Below are positions 48,690 to 58,047 of a stretch of 64,000 nucleotides of DNA, in pieces (the stretch's first letter is position 1; each line of letters starts with the position of its first letter). Origin of the DNA: Planctomycetota bacterium. Lineage in GTDB: Bacteria; Planctomycetota; Planctomycetia; Pirellulales; Pirellulaceae. The notes beneath the pieces were generated by a model that saw only the letters and a program-made list of their open reading frames with translations, searched no databases and was not told the DNA's origin. Both the position numbers and the translations under genes were made by a program. Where the stretch lies: positions 88,086 through 152,085 of the forward strand of contig JABAAE010000008.1 in NCBI GenBank assembly GCA_014238905.1. Reading direction: 5' to 3'.

Positions 48690-49317
48690 GAATAACCCTT
48701 CCTAAATTCGATTAAGGCAAGTATCCCAGCGCAAACTGACAAAATCAATGTCATTGGCTTCAATCGGCCGCTGAACCTCTATTGAGAAAGTCCACTACGA
48801 CTGGAATTACGTTCAATACATTCGACGAAATCCCGACGTTTGCAGAAAACCGGGAAGTCTGACCTCTTGGGAACAACCGCTCACTGGACGGACCAGCCCT
48901 CATTGGAAGATCGCCATCTCATCAATCTGCCGATACATCGCCGGTAAGAAGGGCGACGAAGCAGTTTATTGTGATCTAGGTAGATAAATGCCGGACAGAA
49001 AAATGCCGGTCAATAAACCAATGCGAACGATCAACCATTCTTCTACACCAAAGTGATTTAGCTCACGAGCATCCACCGTCTTCACCTGGCGGCAAACATC
49101 AACCGGGCCGGTGATCAACCATCGCTGCTGCTCCCGATCACTGCTATCATTAATAACCGAATTCAGAGAATAGCCTTCAGATGGATTGGTGAAGGCGGCA
49201 GGACGCGTCGCGGCAGCTTAGGGGTCTTCTTCTAGCGTTAAGAAATCGACCAACTGGGCCTACGACCCAAAACACCGATGGTCAATCAGAACAACATCTA
49301 AATCAGAGTGAGCACAA
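48690..49317. other. Divergent intergenic region, no gene seen
   Basis: 628 bp between DUF1501 (minus) and an esterase (plus), with no open frame that looks coding. The short direct repeat AAATGCCGG occurs at about 48987 and 49002. It must hold promoters for both genes, but none stood out. Confidence 0.45.
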
Positions 49318-50250
49318 GTGAAAAAGAAAATAATGATGATGGGAGTTGCGTTATCAGCAGCCATCGGAATCCCACTCCAGTCAGAAGCCGAACAAATCCG
49401 ATCCGGGGAATATTTTGTGACCCAATCCTGGTCACAGGAAAGACGGTTCGAACGACCGTATTATGTCAACATCCCGCAGCGAGCTGACCGATCGAAACTG
49501 CCAGTTCTGATATTCCTGCACGGTAACGGTGGCAATGCCCGAGGAGCAATGGGTGGTTTTATGCGCAAGCATCGAACCATCGCCGGCAGATACGTACTGG
49601 TGTTTGCCAATGGCTATAGAAGAAGCTGGAACATCGTTTCGGAAGCATCCAAAGCCGACGACAGGGATTTCATCGAACAGATCGTAAAAAAGTTGTCCGC
49701 CTACGACAATATTCAAAAAAACAATTTCAGCATCATGGGAAATTCCAACGGTGCCGCCTTGGTCAACCAACTGGCAATCGAATGCAAACTATCCGGTATT
49801 CGAAATTATATCAGTGGCGTCAGCCCTTTAAATGTCTATCAACATGATGGCAAGAACTTCAAGGCCAAAGGTCCGGCTAACAACTATCAGACGATCGCTC
49901 GACCGATGACCGGCAAAAGAATCATGAACATTTCGGGAACAGACGATAGACTAATCCCCTACCGAGGAGGCCCTTCGCCGGCCATCCCAGCCAAAAGAGG
50001 AAAGTTGGCATTCGTGGATGCCGAAGAGTCTATTTTCCTGTGGGCGAAACAGATGGGCTACAAAGGAAAAAAATTGAGTAAACCAACCGGAGTCGACGGG
50101 AAACTGGCAGTCTTTAGTTACCTCGGCGGGAACATCGTCCATTACAGGGTGAGCGATGCAGGACATGGTGCCTCGGGTGCCATTAGTGAAAAGATTCTCA
50201 TCGACTTTCTCGAGGGTGGTCGAGATCCCAAAAAACCGTCCGGCGAATAA
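49318..50250 (+). CDS. Secreted esterase, PHB-depolymerase-like alpha/beta-hydrolase
   Basis: 310 residues starting at GTG 49318, which directly begins a signal peptide (KKKIMMMGVALSAAIG). The oxyanion region is FLHGNGGNARG, the nucleophile elbow GNSNGA with Ser143, the acid in GTDDRLIP and the His in DAGHGAS. All three catalytic residues are present. The overall layout matches LpqC/PHB-depolymerase-type esterases; the substrate may be a feruloyl or acetyl ester or a polyester. It is transcribed alone. The GTG start has only a weak GTGAG upstream. Confidence 0.85.
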   Translation: MKKKIMMMGVALSAAIGIPLQSEAEQIRSGEYFVTQSWSQERRFERPYYVNIPQRADRSKLPVLIFLHGNGGNARGAMGGFMRKHRTIAGRYVLVFANGYRRSWNIVSEASKADDRDFIEQIVKKLSAYDNIQKNNFSIMGNSNGAALVNQLAIECKLSGIRNYISGVSPLNVYQHDGKNFKAKGPANNYQTIARPMTGKRIMNISGTDDRLIPYRGGPSPAIPAKRGKLAFVDAEESIFLWAKQMGYKGKKLSKPTGVDGKLAVFSYLGGNIVHYRVSDAGHGASGAISEKILIDFLEGGRDPKKPSGE

Positions 50251-50810
50251 ACGGCCCACCTCTTGTTTGACTCAACCGTCCATGGTGTTGAGATTCTTCT
50301 GGATAATAAACCCTTTTCCAGACTGCTGAAAGTGGCCTCTTCAATCCCGCACGATTGAGCCAAACGTCACCGCAGCCTTGAAGGTCGTTTCCCATGACCG
50401 GTAAGCAGTAAGATCCCAACGGACGAAACTGTCTGAAAAGATGAAACGGTTCCAATGAGATGCCAGATGATTCTCAACAGCCTCCGTCATGGGTGATCTT
50501 GGTACGATGAGGATGACACATCAATTCAGCCGTCATGAAGCCTGATGCTGTTGGGCTCCTTTCATTCATTTCCGAGGCCTGAAAAAAACAGTCAACACCG
50601 TCAGTGTCTTATCCTGGACAAAAAATGATCGGCGGTCGTTTTCCGGGATTGCCGCTGGCCGTTTCGCCCGGATTGCCGCTGGCCGTTTCGCCGGATAGAA
50701 AGGGGGGGCAGGCTTAATTAGACTTAAATCTCCAGTCCATGCCAGCTCACGTCGGTATGAATCGAGTCGCCGTTCGTCAATCCTAACCAACTTGAAAAGC
50801 AGTATCCTCC
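50251..50810. other. Intergenic region with a 24-bp direct repeat
   Basis: 560 bp before the GYF/TM2 gene. It contains the tandem repeat listed separately. A minus-strand open frame crosses it but also covers the real gene at 50811 and is not considered coding. Confidence 0.45.
50646..50693. repeat. 24-bp tandem duplication
   Basis: Two adjacent 24-bp copies (50646-50669 and 50670-50693) are identical except at the last base. They begin GGATTGCCGCTGG and are GC-richer than their surroundings. They lie about 118 bp before the GYF/TM2 start and could be a slippage product or part of a regulatory site. Confidence 0.9.
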
Positions 50811-51320
50811 ATGTGGCATTTGGCAAGGAATGGCGAAGAACTGGGGGAGTTTTCCGAGGCTGGTATCGCCAGGGGTCTTCAATCCGGGAGATTTCTCCAA
50901 ACCGATTGGATCTGGCAGTATGGAATGGCCGACTGGGTCCTGGTGAGTTCAATTTTTCCCAGCGAAAAACCTGCCCCGCTGCCAACTCCCAACGCGGCGG
51001 TTTCCAATCCTTATGGAGAAACTTTATATAGCGACGCCTCCACCCTATCCACCATTTTTTCATCGGATGAGGGGTTGAGGCTGTCTTCGAAAACGATTGC
51101 CGGCATTCTGGCGTTGTTAGGTGGGTGGCTATCGCTCCACAAATTCTATTTGGGCTACGTCGGAACGGGACTGCTTTCGCTGGCTTTTTGCCTTTTAACC
51201 TGCGGCCTGGGTGTGCTGATCATCTATCCGATTAGCCTTGCTGAGGGGTTGATCTATTTGACGATGAGCAACAACTCCTTTTACCAATCCCACGTGATTG
51301 GACGAAAGAGTTGGTTTTAG
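50811..51320 (+). CDS. GYF_2-like plus TM2-domain membrane protein
   Basis: 169 residues. Residues 1-50 (MWHLARNGEELGEF through GMADWV) match the GYF_2/DUF4339 pattern, a cytoplasmic peptide-binding-type module. Residues about 96-158 form a TM2 domain: two hydrophobic hairpin helices around HKFYLGYVGTG and CLLTCGLGVLIIYPIS. TM2 proteins are small membrane proteins of unclear function. It is 226 bp upstream of the zinc-ribbon MotA/TolQ-like gene on the same strand, so a shared envelope role is possible but not shown. No good ribosome site precedes ATG 50811. Confidence 0.82.
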   Translation: MWHLARNGEELGEFSEAGIARGLQSGRFLQTDWIWQYGMADWVLVSSIFPSEKPAPLPTPNAAVSNPYGETLYSDASTLSTIFSSDEGLRLSSKTIAGILALLGGWLSLHKFYLGYVGTGLLSLAFCLLTCGLGVLIIYPISLAEGLIYLTMSNNSFYQSHVIGRKSWF

Positions 51321-51546
51321 CGAACAAATCTTCATTGATGGGTATCAGGAACTGATCTCAGGCCTCAACCGCCACGCGAAAATCCGATGGTTTGTACGGG
51401 TCCAACGCGACGGTGATTGATGTAAAATGGAAGAGCGGTGCCAAGAGAAATCGACTTAGGCACCTTTTCGCGGGGACCAAATCGATCCTGTTGGGAAACC
51501 AATCAGGATATTGGACAGATTACCATCCATCCTTTCAGCTAACGCC

Positions 51547-52869
51547 ATGTATTTCAAATACGACTGTCCTAAATGCCAGAAAAGCCTGAAGCTTTCCGAG
51601 CAGCACCTCGACAAGAAAATCCGATGTCCATTTTGTCAAAACACGGTAGATGTTCGCTCCGGTTCGAACCAGCCGGCGTCCTCCGCTCCGCTACCACAAA
51701 TTGATACTCGGCAAACGGCAACGTCCCAGGCAATAAATCGAGTTCGTACTCCTGCCCCGACCGGCAAAGCCCAGCCCATTTATCAAATGGCGACGTCCAA
51801 CGAGTCGCCTTGGTGGCTAACGGCCTCGGTCGCCATCGGCAGCGCGATCCTGTTTCTGGTTGTCTTGATCCCTTTCAAGTCAACGTACTTTGGCGCATTG
51901 TTTCTGGACCGTGGCTGGGTTCCGTTTGCAATGACCATCCTTCTTTTCTGGGCCGGAACGATGCTTGTTTTCAAGTGGCTTAAAGTGCTGGAGCAAAAGT
52001 CGGCCATGCTGATTGACGTCCTACCTACAGAGGTCGGCGAAGAAATATCACTCGACAATCTTGATCTGTTTGCAGACGGCGTCCACCGATTGCCAGAAAA
52101 ACAGAAACGCAGTTTTTTGGTCAACCGGGTATTAAGGGGTTTAGAACATTTTCGCGTGCGGAAAAATGCCGGAGAAGTTTCAGAATTGCTGCAGTCGCAG
52201 AGCGAAATTGACGCCAACAACGTCGACTCGACATACACCCAGCTGAAGGTTTTTGTTTGGGCCATTCCCATTCTTGGATTTATCGGAACCGTGATTGGAA
52301 TCAGTGCCGCAGTGGGAAGTTTTTCAGGTTCACTCCAGGATTCTTCCGACATCTCAAAATTAAAAGAGTCACTCAACGCCGTGACGGCCGGCCTGGCAAC
52401 CGCGTTTGATACGACGCTGGTTGCGCTTGTGATGAGTCTTATCATTAAATTCCCCATGTCAGGAATACAAAAAGCCGAAAACGGTCTCCTTAACTGGGTG
52501 GACGAGTATTGCAACGAAAACCTGATAAAGCGTTTAAAAGACAAAAATTCTGTGGAGGATGGCGGTCATTTACCACCGGAAATACAGCAAGCACTGACGG
52601 CGACCGTCGGACAGCACACCGCCGCCATGAACCTCTGGAACGAAAAGCTGGCCAAGATTGGCGACAAACTCGTCCATCAGGTGCAAACGGATCTTCATAC
52701 GGTCAACCATGATATGATTCAGCAACAAGCCAAGATTACCAACCTCATTGGCGATAACCTGGCGTCTGTACAACAGGGTCTCAACGGACTGGCATCGGTG
52801 CTCCAAAAGCTTGATGGACAACAGGTTATTTTAGAAACACCAAAAAGGAAACGCTGGTTCAGCAGATAA
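51547..52869 (+). CDS. Zinc-ribbon plus MotA/TolQ/ExbB-like proton-channel protein
   Basis: 440 residues from ATG 51547. Residues 6-37 form a zinc ribbon (CPKC then CPFC about 20 residues later). After a disordered Pro/Gln linker there are membrane segments at about 85-108 and 118-140, a cytoplasmic region, and the MotA/TolQ/ExbB core with membrane segments near 235-262 and 285-310 (GFIGTVIGISAA, TAFDTTLVALVMSL). The C-terminus is helical, possibly coiled-coil, and cytoplasmic. Such channels use ion flow to energise outer-membrane or cell-wall machines together with ExbD/TolR subunits, and two such genes follow. An N-terminal zinc ribbon on this fold is unusual outside planctomycetes as far as I know. 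Confidence 0.85.
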   Translation: MYFKYDCPKCQKSLKLSEQHLDKKIRCPFCQNTVDVRSGSNQPASSAPLPQIDTRQTATSQAINRVRTPAPTGKAQPIYQMATSNESPWWLTASVAIGSAILFLVVLIPFKSTYFGALFLDRGWVPFAMTILLFWAGTMLVFKWLKVLEQKSAMLIDVLPTEVGEEISLDNLDLFADGVHRLPEKQKRSFLVNRVLRGLEHFRVRKNAGEVSELLQSQSEIDANNVDSTYTQLKVFVWAIPILGFIGTVIGISAAVGSFSGSLQDSSDISKLKESLNAVTAGLATAFDTTLVALVMSLIIKFPMSGIQKAENGLLNWVDEYCNENLIKRLKDKNSVEDGGHLPPEIQQALTATVGQHTAAMNLWNEKLAKIGDKLVHQVQTDLHTVNHDMIQQQAKITNLIGDNLASVQQGLNGLASVLQKLDGQQVILETPKRKRWFSR

Positions 52870-52944
52870 AACGGATCTCTTGGAGTCTGCTTGTTGGAGG
52901 CAGTTCCGGCAATTGACAGGAAGCTTGAAAACGGGAAAGTAACC

Positions 52945-53739
52945 ATGGCTCGCAGGAAAGAAAACGATGATGACGATGTCTCATTATTTCCATTTCTCAG
53001 TATCCTGTCTTGTGTCATCGGTGTTTTGACCTTGTTGATCACCGCCATGGCCATCAGCCAAATGGATACTCCAGAGATTTCAGAAACCGAAAACTTCGAA
53101 GACTTGAAAGCAACCGACAGCAAGATGACGGTGAAAATCAAGTCGTTGGAGTCTAGGCTGCAGGACTCCAATCAACATGCTGTTGAACTTTTCCAACAGC
53201 AGGACAAGTTGACGCTGCTATTGGACCAACTGAAGAAATCCGAAGCAGAGGTAAAATCGGCTCAAGAGAAAGTCGATCCTCAATTCGTCAAAATGGACCT
53301 CGATTCTAAAATCAAGGATTTGAAAGCCGAAAAGCAAAAACTGGATACTGAGTATGCGACTCTGGAGGTCGAATTAGCAGATCGAGTCGACAAAAAAGAA
53401 GGAATCGTCCAGGTTCGTCCGGGAGGGACCGGAGTCGACTTCCAACCCACCTTCGTTGAATGTCGAAAGGAGGGACTGGTTCTCTTTAAAAGCGACGGCA
53501 CACTCCACAACATCCTGGCGTCTCAAATTGGCAGCGACGTCGTCTTTCTGTCGACCCTCGACAAGCTCAGTGACACCCCCAATAGCGTCATGACTTTTCT
53601 CCTGAGAGAAGACGGTGTCAGCACCTATTACCGCGCAAGATCCATTGCCCGAAGTCGTTACACCAAAAATGGAAAACTGCCGGTGCTGGGCAAAGGAAAG
53701 CTCGATCTTAGCCTCTTCATGAAAAAGGAGCTTCCATGA
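52945..53739 (+). CDS. ExbD/TolR-like subunit lacking the membrane aspartate
   Basis: 264 residues from ATG 52945, preceded by GGGAAAG. A short acidic cytoplasmic start (residues 6-11) leads into one membrane helix (about 14-36), then a periplasmic coiled-coil (about 50-150) and a small C-terminal domain. Aligned without gaps to the next gene from the shared DVSL, the TolR-type aspartate position is Ser19. The polar residue that carries protons in ExbD/TolR is therefore absent, and this subunit is probably structural. No peptidoglycan-binding OmpA-like domain was seen. Its stop overlaps the next start as ATGA (53736-53739), so the two subunits are translationally coupled. Confidence 0.78.
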   Translation: MARRKENDDDDVSLFPFLSILSCVIGVLTLLITAMAISQMDTPEISETENFEDLKATDSKMTVKIKSLESRLQDSNQHAVELFQQQDKLTLLLDQLKKSEAEVKSAQEKVDPQFVKMDLDSKIKDLKAEKQKLDTEYATLEVELADRVDKKEGIVQVRPGGTGVDFQPTFVECRKEGLVLFKSDGTLHNILASQIGSDVVFLSTLDKLSDTPNSVMTFLLREDGVSTYYRARSIARSRYTKNGKLPVLGKGKLDLSLFMKKELP

Positions 53740-54851
53740 GGAAAAAACGGATCGAAGAAGAAGACGTTAGCCTGGATTCCCTTTTAGACACGATGACCAA
53801 TGTCGTGGCGATTCTTGTCATTTTGTTGATAGTGACCCAACTGGGCGTCTCGGACGCGGTCAAACGCATCGCGGCGGCGAATCCGGTTAATCTTGAGGAT
53901 GTTGCCGCCGTAAAAAAATCCATCGACCGGTCGACCCAACGGCTTGAGACCTTACAGGCCTTGGCAGAATCTAACCTGGACTCCCCGGACGAAGTCGAGT
54001 TCAACATCAAAAACACTCTGGCGAAAATCGACGAAACGGACAAAAGGATTCAGGATCTGCAAACGCAGCAGCAATCCTTGCTGCTATTGGCTACCGCAGC
54101 AAAAGAGCAAAAATCGAAACAGGAAGAACTGGATCTGCTCCAGAAAGAAATCCAAAAGAAGCTGACGGATCTGCAGAAAATCAATGCCCAACTGGAGGAA
54201 AACTCACTGACGAGTGCCGCACCAACACGGGTGGTTAACCTGCCCAATCCCAGATCAGCCCCACCGGGCGCGAAGCCCTTTCTGATGCTGATTAAACAAC
54301 AAAAGGTCTACCCGCTGGAATTGGCCTACTTTACCGATCAGGCTCAAAGACGAGCCTTTCAGATCATTGAAAATGCGAAACTGGGCCGGGATCCAAAGCA
54401 GGGCATCGATGCTGAGAGGTTTCTCAACTTGTTTAATAAGCAGAAGATCCGCAATAGGTACTTTCAGGTTTCGATGAAAGCCAACGGCTCAATTCCAGTT
54501 CTGGTCTTTGAACCAATTGAACGGGCAGGATTGAACCAAAAACTTCTAAAAAATCGTTCAGGGCCTTTCTGGAAGGATCTCGCAGGCATCGACCCAACTC
54601 GATATTACATCAGCTTCATGGTTTGGCCGGACAGCTTTGAGACCTACATGATGACCCGACAGGTCTGTCTTCAGATCGGTTTAGCAGCCGGTTGGGCCCC
54701 ACAAAACACCGCTCGGTTGTATCAGCGAAACCTAGGTGGCAAGCTTCGCTTTGGCCCACCTCCGCCGCCACCCAAACCAGATCCGAATAAGCCACCGGCC
54801 CCCGTAAATCCTCCCAAACCAAAACCACAACCTGTCGACACCATTGATTAA
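53736..54851 (+). CDS. ExbD/TolR-like subunit with membrane aspartate and proline-rich tail
   Basis: 371 residues; AAGGAG lies before ATG 53736, which overlaps the previous stop. The membrane helix (about 14-36) contains Asp18 in the LLDTMTN stretch, the position of the proton-carrying aspartate in ExbD/TolR. A long periplasmic coiled-coil follows (about 50-160), then a globular domain, then a C-terminal proline-rich tail (about 340-371, PPPPPPKPDPNK and similar). It is probably the energised partner of the MotA/TolQ-like protein. The proline-rich end could span periplasm or contact a partner protein. No transport target such as a TonB or Pal gene is nearby. Confidence 0.8.
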   Translation: MRKKRIEEEDVSLDSLLDTMTNVVAILVILLIVTQLGVSDAVKRIAAANPVNLEDVAAVKKSIDRSTQRLETLQALAESNLDSPDEVEFNIKNTLAKIDETDKRIQDLQTQQQSLLLLATAAKEQKSKQEELDLLQKEIQKKLTDLQKINAQLEENSLTSAAPTRVVNLPNPRSAPPGAKPFLMLIKQQKVYPLELAYFTDQAQRRAFQIIENAKLGRDPKQGIDAERFLNLFNKQKIRNRYFQVSMKANGSIPVLVFEPIERAGLNQKLLKNRSGPFWKDLAGIDPTRYYISFMVWPDSFETYMMTRQVCLQIGLAAGWAPQNTARLYQRNLGGKLRFGPPPPPPKPDPNKPPAPVNPPKPKPQPVDTID

Positions 54852-55146
54852 GCGGATCGATGTCGGGACATCGGGGGGCGAAAATGAATCGGCGAAAACC
54901 AGAACGACGACGTCCGGATGAGATCTTTCATTGCGAAAGCCCATTTTGTTTTTGTTGGTCCACGAAAATCAAGAGCGGATCGATCAGCCGCAATAACTCC
55001 AATCAGGTCGAAGACGGATGCAAAGATCGTTCCGAGACAACACCATCGTGGTGCACTTGGCAGACGTTGGTCGCTCATCGAAGATCTAAGCACCCGAATC
55101 ACTTGTCATCCAACTGACTTACTGGGCGTCATCGTATTTTTTGGTC
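54852..55146. other. Convergent intergenic region
   Basis: 295 bp between the ExbD-like gene and the convergent minus-strand gene. A perfect inverted repeat CGATGTC-GG-GACATCG at 54858-54873, six bases after the stop, could form a short hairpin, but no T-tract follows. Confidence 0.4.
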
Positions 55147-56115
55147 TCATTGGCAATTGACCAACACCACCGCCTCTACACCTCCGGTTCCATGCCGCCG
55201 CGAAAGGATAATCACATCCGTCCCAACAGCGTGTTCCCCAGCGGTCAAAGCCTGGGTGACTTGTGAACTTGAAAGTGTGTCGATGAGGTTTTGAAGCTCA
55301 GCATTCTCTCGCCGGGTCAAATCCCGACCGACGTCATTGACAACCAACGCCGAAGCAGAGGATTTCAACGGGGTCACGCCCCCCTCCACGCTCATGAGGG
55401 CCGCGATCAAACCATATTCGATCTGAGTCGTCCGAGAAGTCGCTCCTAGCGGCCCCGAATCCCCGCCGCCAGAAGAGTCAGATGAGCGTTGGAGATTTCC
55501 TTCAAAAAGGTTGTTGTTAGAGCCATTGTTCCAGGCCGGTCCTCCCGAATCGTTGTCGTCGATCGGCTCCAGCTCTGGTGGTTCCTCCGCCTTGATCTTC
55601 AGATAACAGAAACCGGTATCGCCTCTGGAAACCCACACGCCACCTTTAGCGACACAGGCCGCTTCGTCACTGATTTTCAAAACGTCATCGGGACCCGCAC
55701 CATTGGGATTAGAATCAGGCTTCGGCAGCGGAACCAAACCCCGCTTTGCATTATCCCCCCCTCCCGTATCGTCGCCGCCAGAAGAGTCGGCGATGGGATC
55801 CACACTAGCCAACAGTGTCAACCAAATTCGATCCATCATTTGTTGACTGGGATAAAGAATCCCCTCTTTTTCGACCGATTTTTCCACCAAGAGAATATCA
55901 AGAATCTCCGAGGGGCTATTGTTAATCCACTTAGTTTGGAACACTTCCTGATTGTTTAAATCAGAATTGGCGGAAGAAATGGGAATCCGAATCCGAGTTG
56001 ATTCGTTGGAAAACTTCCTTTTCAATTGCTGGTCGCCCTTCTGGGCGTTCAGGCTGGACGGTGCGAGGATGACTCCAAGCAATAAAATTTGGAGGAATAA
56101 AAAGAAACGTGACAT
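55147..56115 (-). CDS. Secreted protein of unknown function
   Basis: 322 residues from ATG 56115, which follows GAGG and opens a clear signal peptide (MSRFFLFLQILLLGVILAP); the frame is open to 56193 but that would bury the signal. The mature protein has Gly/Asp/Ser-rich low-complexity stretches (for example SSGGDDTGGGDN) that could be flexible linkers. It has a short Cys-containing segment (AACVAKGGVWVSRGDTGFCY) that could be disulfide-bonded, and a more regular C-terminal domain. No family was recognised. It converges on the TolQ/ExbD-like operon, but a shared role cannot be claimed. Confidence 0.7.
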   Translation of the reverse strand: MSRFFLFLQILLLGVILAPSSLNAQKGDQQLKRKFSNESTRIRIPISSANSDLNNQEVFQTKWINNSPSEILDILLVEKSVEKEGILYPSQQMMDRIWLTLLASVDPIADSSGGDDTGGGDNAKRGLVPLPKPDSNPNGAGPDDVLKISDEAACVAKGGVWVSRGDTGFCYLKIKAEEPPELEPIDDNDSGGPAWNNGSNNNLFEGNLQRSSDSSGGGDSGPLGATSRTTQIEYGLIAALMSVEGGVTPLKSSASALVVNDVGRDLTRRENAELQNLIDTLSSSQVTQALTAGEHAVGTDVIILSRRHGTGGVEAVVLVNCQ

Positions 56116-56800
56116 AGAGAGGACCTCTGAAAGAAAGGGGAAACTGACAGGGAATCGGAATTTGAAAAAACCGAGACAGTTAAGACGAGGCAAAAATCAT
56201 GCCAAAAAAAACGTGGCAGAAAGTAGGGAAATCTTGCCTCAATCGAAGATTTTAATCTCAAAACCAACAACAAAATCCCAATTTGAGATCCTCTGCGTTA
56301 GCCGCAACGGCAAGCATCGACCAAATGCCGAAAACCGGTTCTGACCAACCGAAGGATTGATCGCTGACCTCACAGGACTGAAATTTGATGTTTCTTTAAA
56401 CGGCTGCCAGAATTAAAGCCAGTCCGCCAAGATCATTGGATTCGCGAAAGCCATTATTTCGGACTTAAAAATCGAGAGAGGATGGCACCCCCAAACAACG
56501 CTCCACTAGCCCCCAATGGTTCAACCTTGATCCATCGGACTGCGGCTAGATCAAGCCTCGACCGACATCAGTAATTGGCTTTAGGAATCAAAACTAAAAC
56601 CACCCCCACAGATTCCCATCGCCCACTCTCGCCGCAAGCACCAACTTGAAAGACGGGGCTTTGCCATCCACCGACGTCGAAACAAATGAAAATCGTCCCA
56701 CGAATTGGATCAGCCCCTCTCTGCCTAACAAACCCAAAGCATGTCTAAATCCCACTGTCACCAAGAATTGAGGAATTTGGACTTTTTAGACCATACTTGC
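56116..56800. other. Intergenic region, no gene seen
   Basis: 685 bp, AT-rich near 56200-56290. An inverted repeat ATCTCAAA (56255-56262) and TTTGAGAT (56282-56289) lies about 140 bp upstream of the secreted-protein start, with 19 bases between arms. The remaining sequence has no recognisable coding or RNA feature. Confidence 0.45.
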
Positions 56801-57703
56801 CTATTGCAGCTTGAGAAAAGTGAGCGTCCCTTCCAACATATCAGGAATGATCAACTGGCTATTTTTTCGATCGTAATAAAAATCGGCCGCCGTAGTAAAA
56901 TCTTTTGCCAGCACCTTTGTCGATTTGGTCTTTCGATCAACTTTCCAAACTTTCCCCAAAGACCAACTGGAAACATAAATGGCATCTTGACCCAAGGCCA
57001 CACCATCTGCGCCTCGCATTCCGCTGGCGATCACACGAAAGTTTTTTCCGTCATGAGAGACAATATTTCCGGTAAAGAAATCGGCCATCACCAGTAGCTC
57101 ATTGTTTCCATTTCCACCGACCGTCACGCCATTGGGGCCTGGCATGACTTGATTTCCGGCGGGAACTCTCAGGGTAATCTTTCCATCAAGGCTGACGCGA
57201 TAGACACATCCTGTCATGGGCGGCTTGACGGTTTTATTATCCACTGGCCAAAGTTTTCTTTCCCCATCCGGATCGAACATCCATTTGGGATGGCTCATCT
57301 CGGTGACATAGACGCTTTTTCCATCACGACTGGCGGCTACGTCATTAAGGAATTCTATCGGCGCGGGAAAGTCATCTTTCTTCGCGAGAATAGAGGGGCG
57401 GCCTTTTTGGTCGACCTTCCAGACGCTGGTTTCATCGGCAACGATCAGGAATCCTCCGACAAACGCCATACCCTTGGGAGAATTCATGCCGCGGCAAAAC
57501 TCTGTCACGTTGTCGCCATCCAACCGGTTAATCCCTCCGTCGCCTGGTTCCTCTCCTTCTATCACCGTCACGAACAGTTTTCCGGCAAACCCACGACAGA
57601 CGCTTTCTGGTTTTTGACCTACCTTTAAAACCCTGATTTCATCTCCGCCCACTGCCGAAAAACACAAAGACAAAACAACGAAAGAAAAAATAAAACGCAT
57701 CAT
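56801..57703 (-). CDS. SMP-30/NHL-like beta-propeller protein, secreted
   Basis: 300 residues with a signal peptide (1-20). Repeated beta-sheet blades carry GKLFVTVIEG, LIVADETSVWKVD, SVYVTEMS, NELLVMADFF and DAIYVSSWSLGKVWKVD, typical of SMP-30/gluconolactonase or NHL propellers. Predicted location is the periplasm or outside. It could be a lactonase, but the metal-binding Glu/Asn/Asp set of gluconolactonases was not confirmed, so a binding or sensor propeller is equally possible. It is divergent from the fourth cytochrome-like pair, with 344 bp between starts. Confidence 0.8.
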   Translation of the reverse strand: MMRFIFSFVVLSLCFSAVGGDEIRVLKVGQKPESVCRGFAGKLFVTVIEGEEPGDGGINRLDGDNVTEFCRGMNSPKGMAFVGGFLIVADETSVWKVDQKGRPSILAKKDDFPAPIEFLNDVAASRDGKSVYVTEMSHPKWMFDPDGERKLWPVDNKTVKPPMTGCVYRVSLDGKITLRVPAGNQVMPGPNGVTVGGNGNNELLVMADFFTGNIVSHDGKNFRVIASGMRGADGVALGQDAIYVSSWSLGKVWKVDRKTKSTKVLAKDFTTAADFYYDRKNSQLIIPDMLEGTLTFLKLQ

Positions 57704-58047
57704 AGAAATGAAATCCTTCCCTCAGTTTCATAAAGCAATAGAACGGCTTCAGTATAACCACAGAGCGGCATCCAGACAGCATTCAAGGCGAACATCCAAC
57801 CAAATGCCGGCTTCAACTCAGGCTCCGAACTCAACGATCACAAAGATCCCCGGCAAAATGACAGGGTTCCCCCGAAAAGTGAGACTAAAAGCGGTATTAA
57901 TTTACTTTGAGAATCTCAAAGCAATCGATACAATCAGCGATGGAGACATAAAAGCAATCCGAATTAACGATGGCCCATCCCTTCCACTAGCCGCTACATC
58001 AATCGCCATTTTCGTTGGTAGATTTCCCATCCTGTGTGTCGACAAAC
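57704..58047. other. Divergent intergenic region with promoter and operator-like palindrome
   Basis: 344 bp between the propeller gene and the fourth DUF1549/1553 gene. It holds the promoter candidate listed separately; short open frames are not supported. Confidence 0.5.
57905..57934 (+). promoter_or_regulatory. Candidate promoter with a palindrome over the -35 box
   Basis: TTGAGA (57907-57912), a 16-bp spacer and TACAAT (57929-57934) form a plausible sigma-70 promoter about 114 bp before ATG 58048. A perfect inverted repeat CTTTGAGA-A-TCTCAAAG (57905-57921) covers the -35 box, as expected for a repressor operator. The overlap is seen directly; regulation is inferred. Confidence 0.45.

Noticed and set aside
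50566..51063. Minus-strand open frame spanning the 24-bp repeat
   Set aside because: It overlaps the well-supported GYF/TM2 gene and has no recognisable domain.
51547..54851. Zorya-type defence system
   Set aside because: It has the MotA/TolQ and MotB/ExbD-like membrane parts only; no OmpA-like domain, helicase or nuclease gene is next to them.
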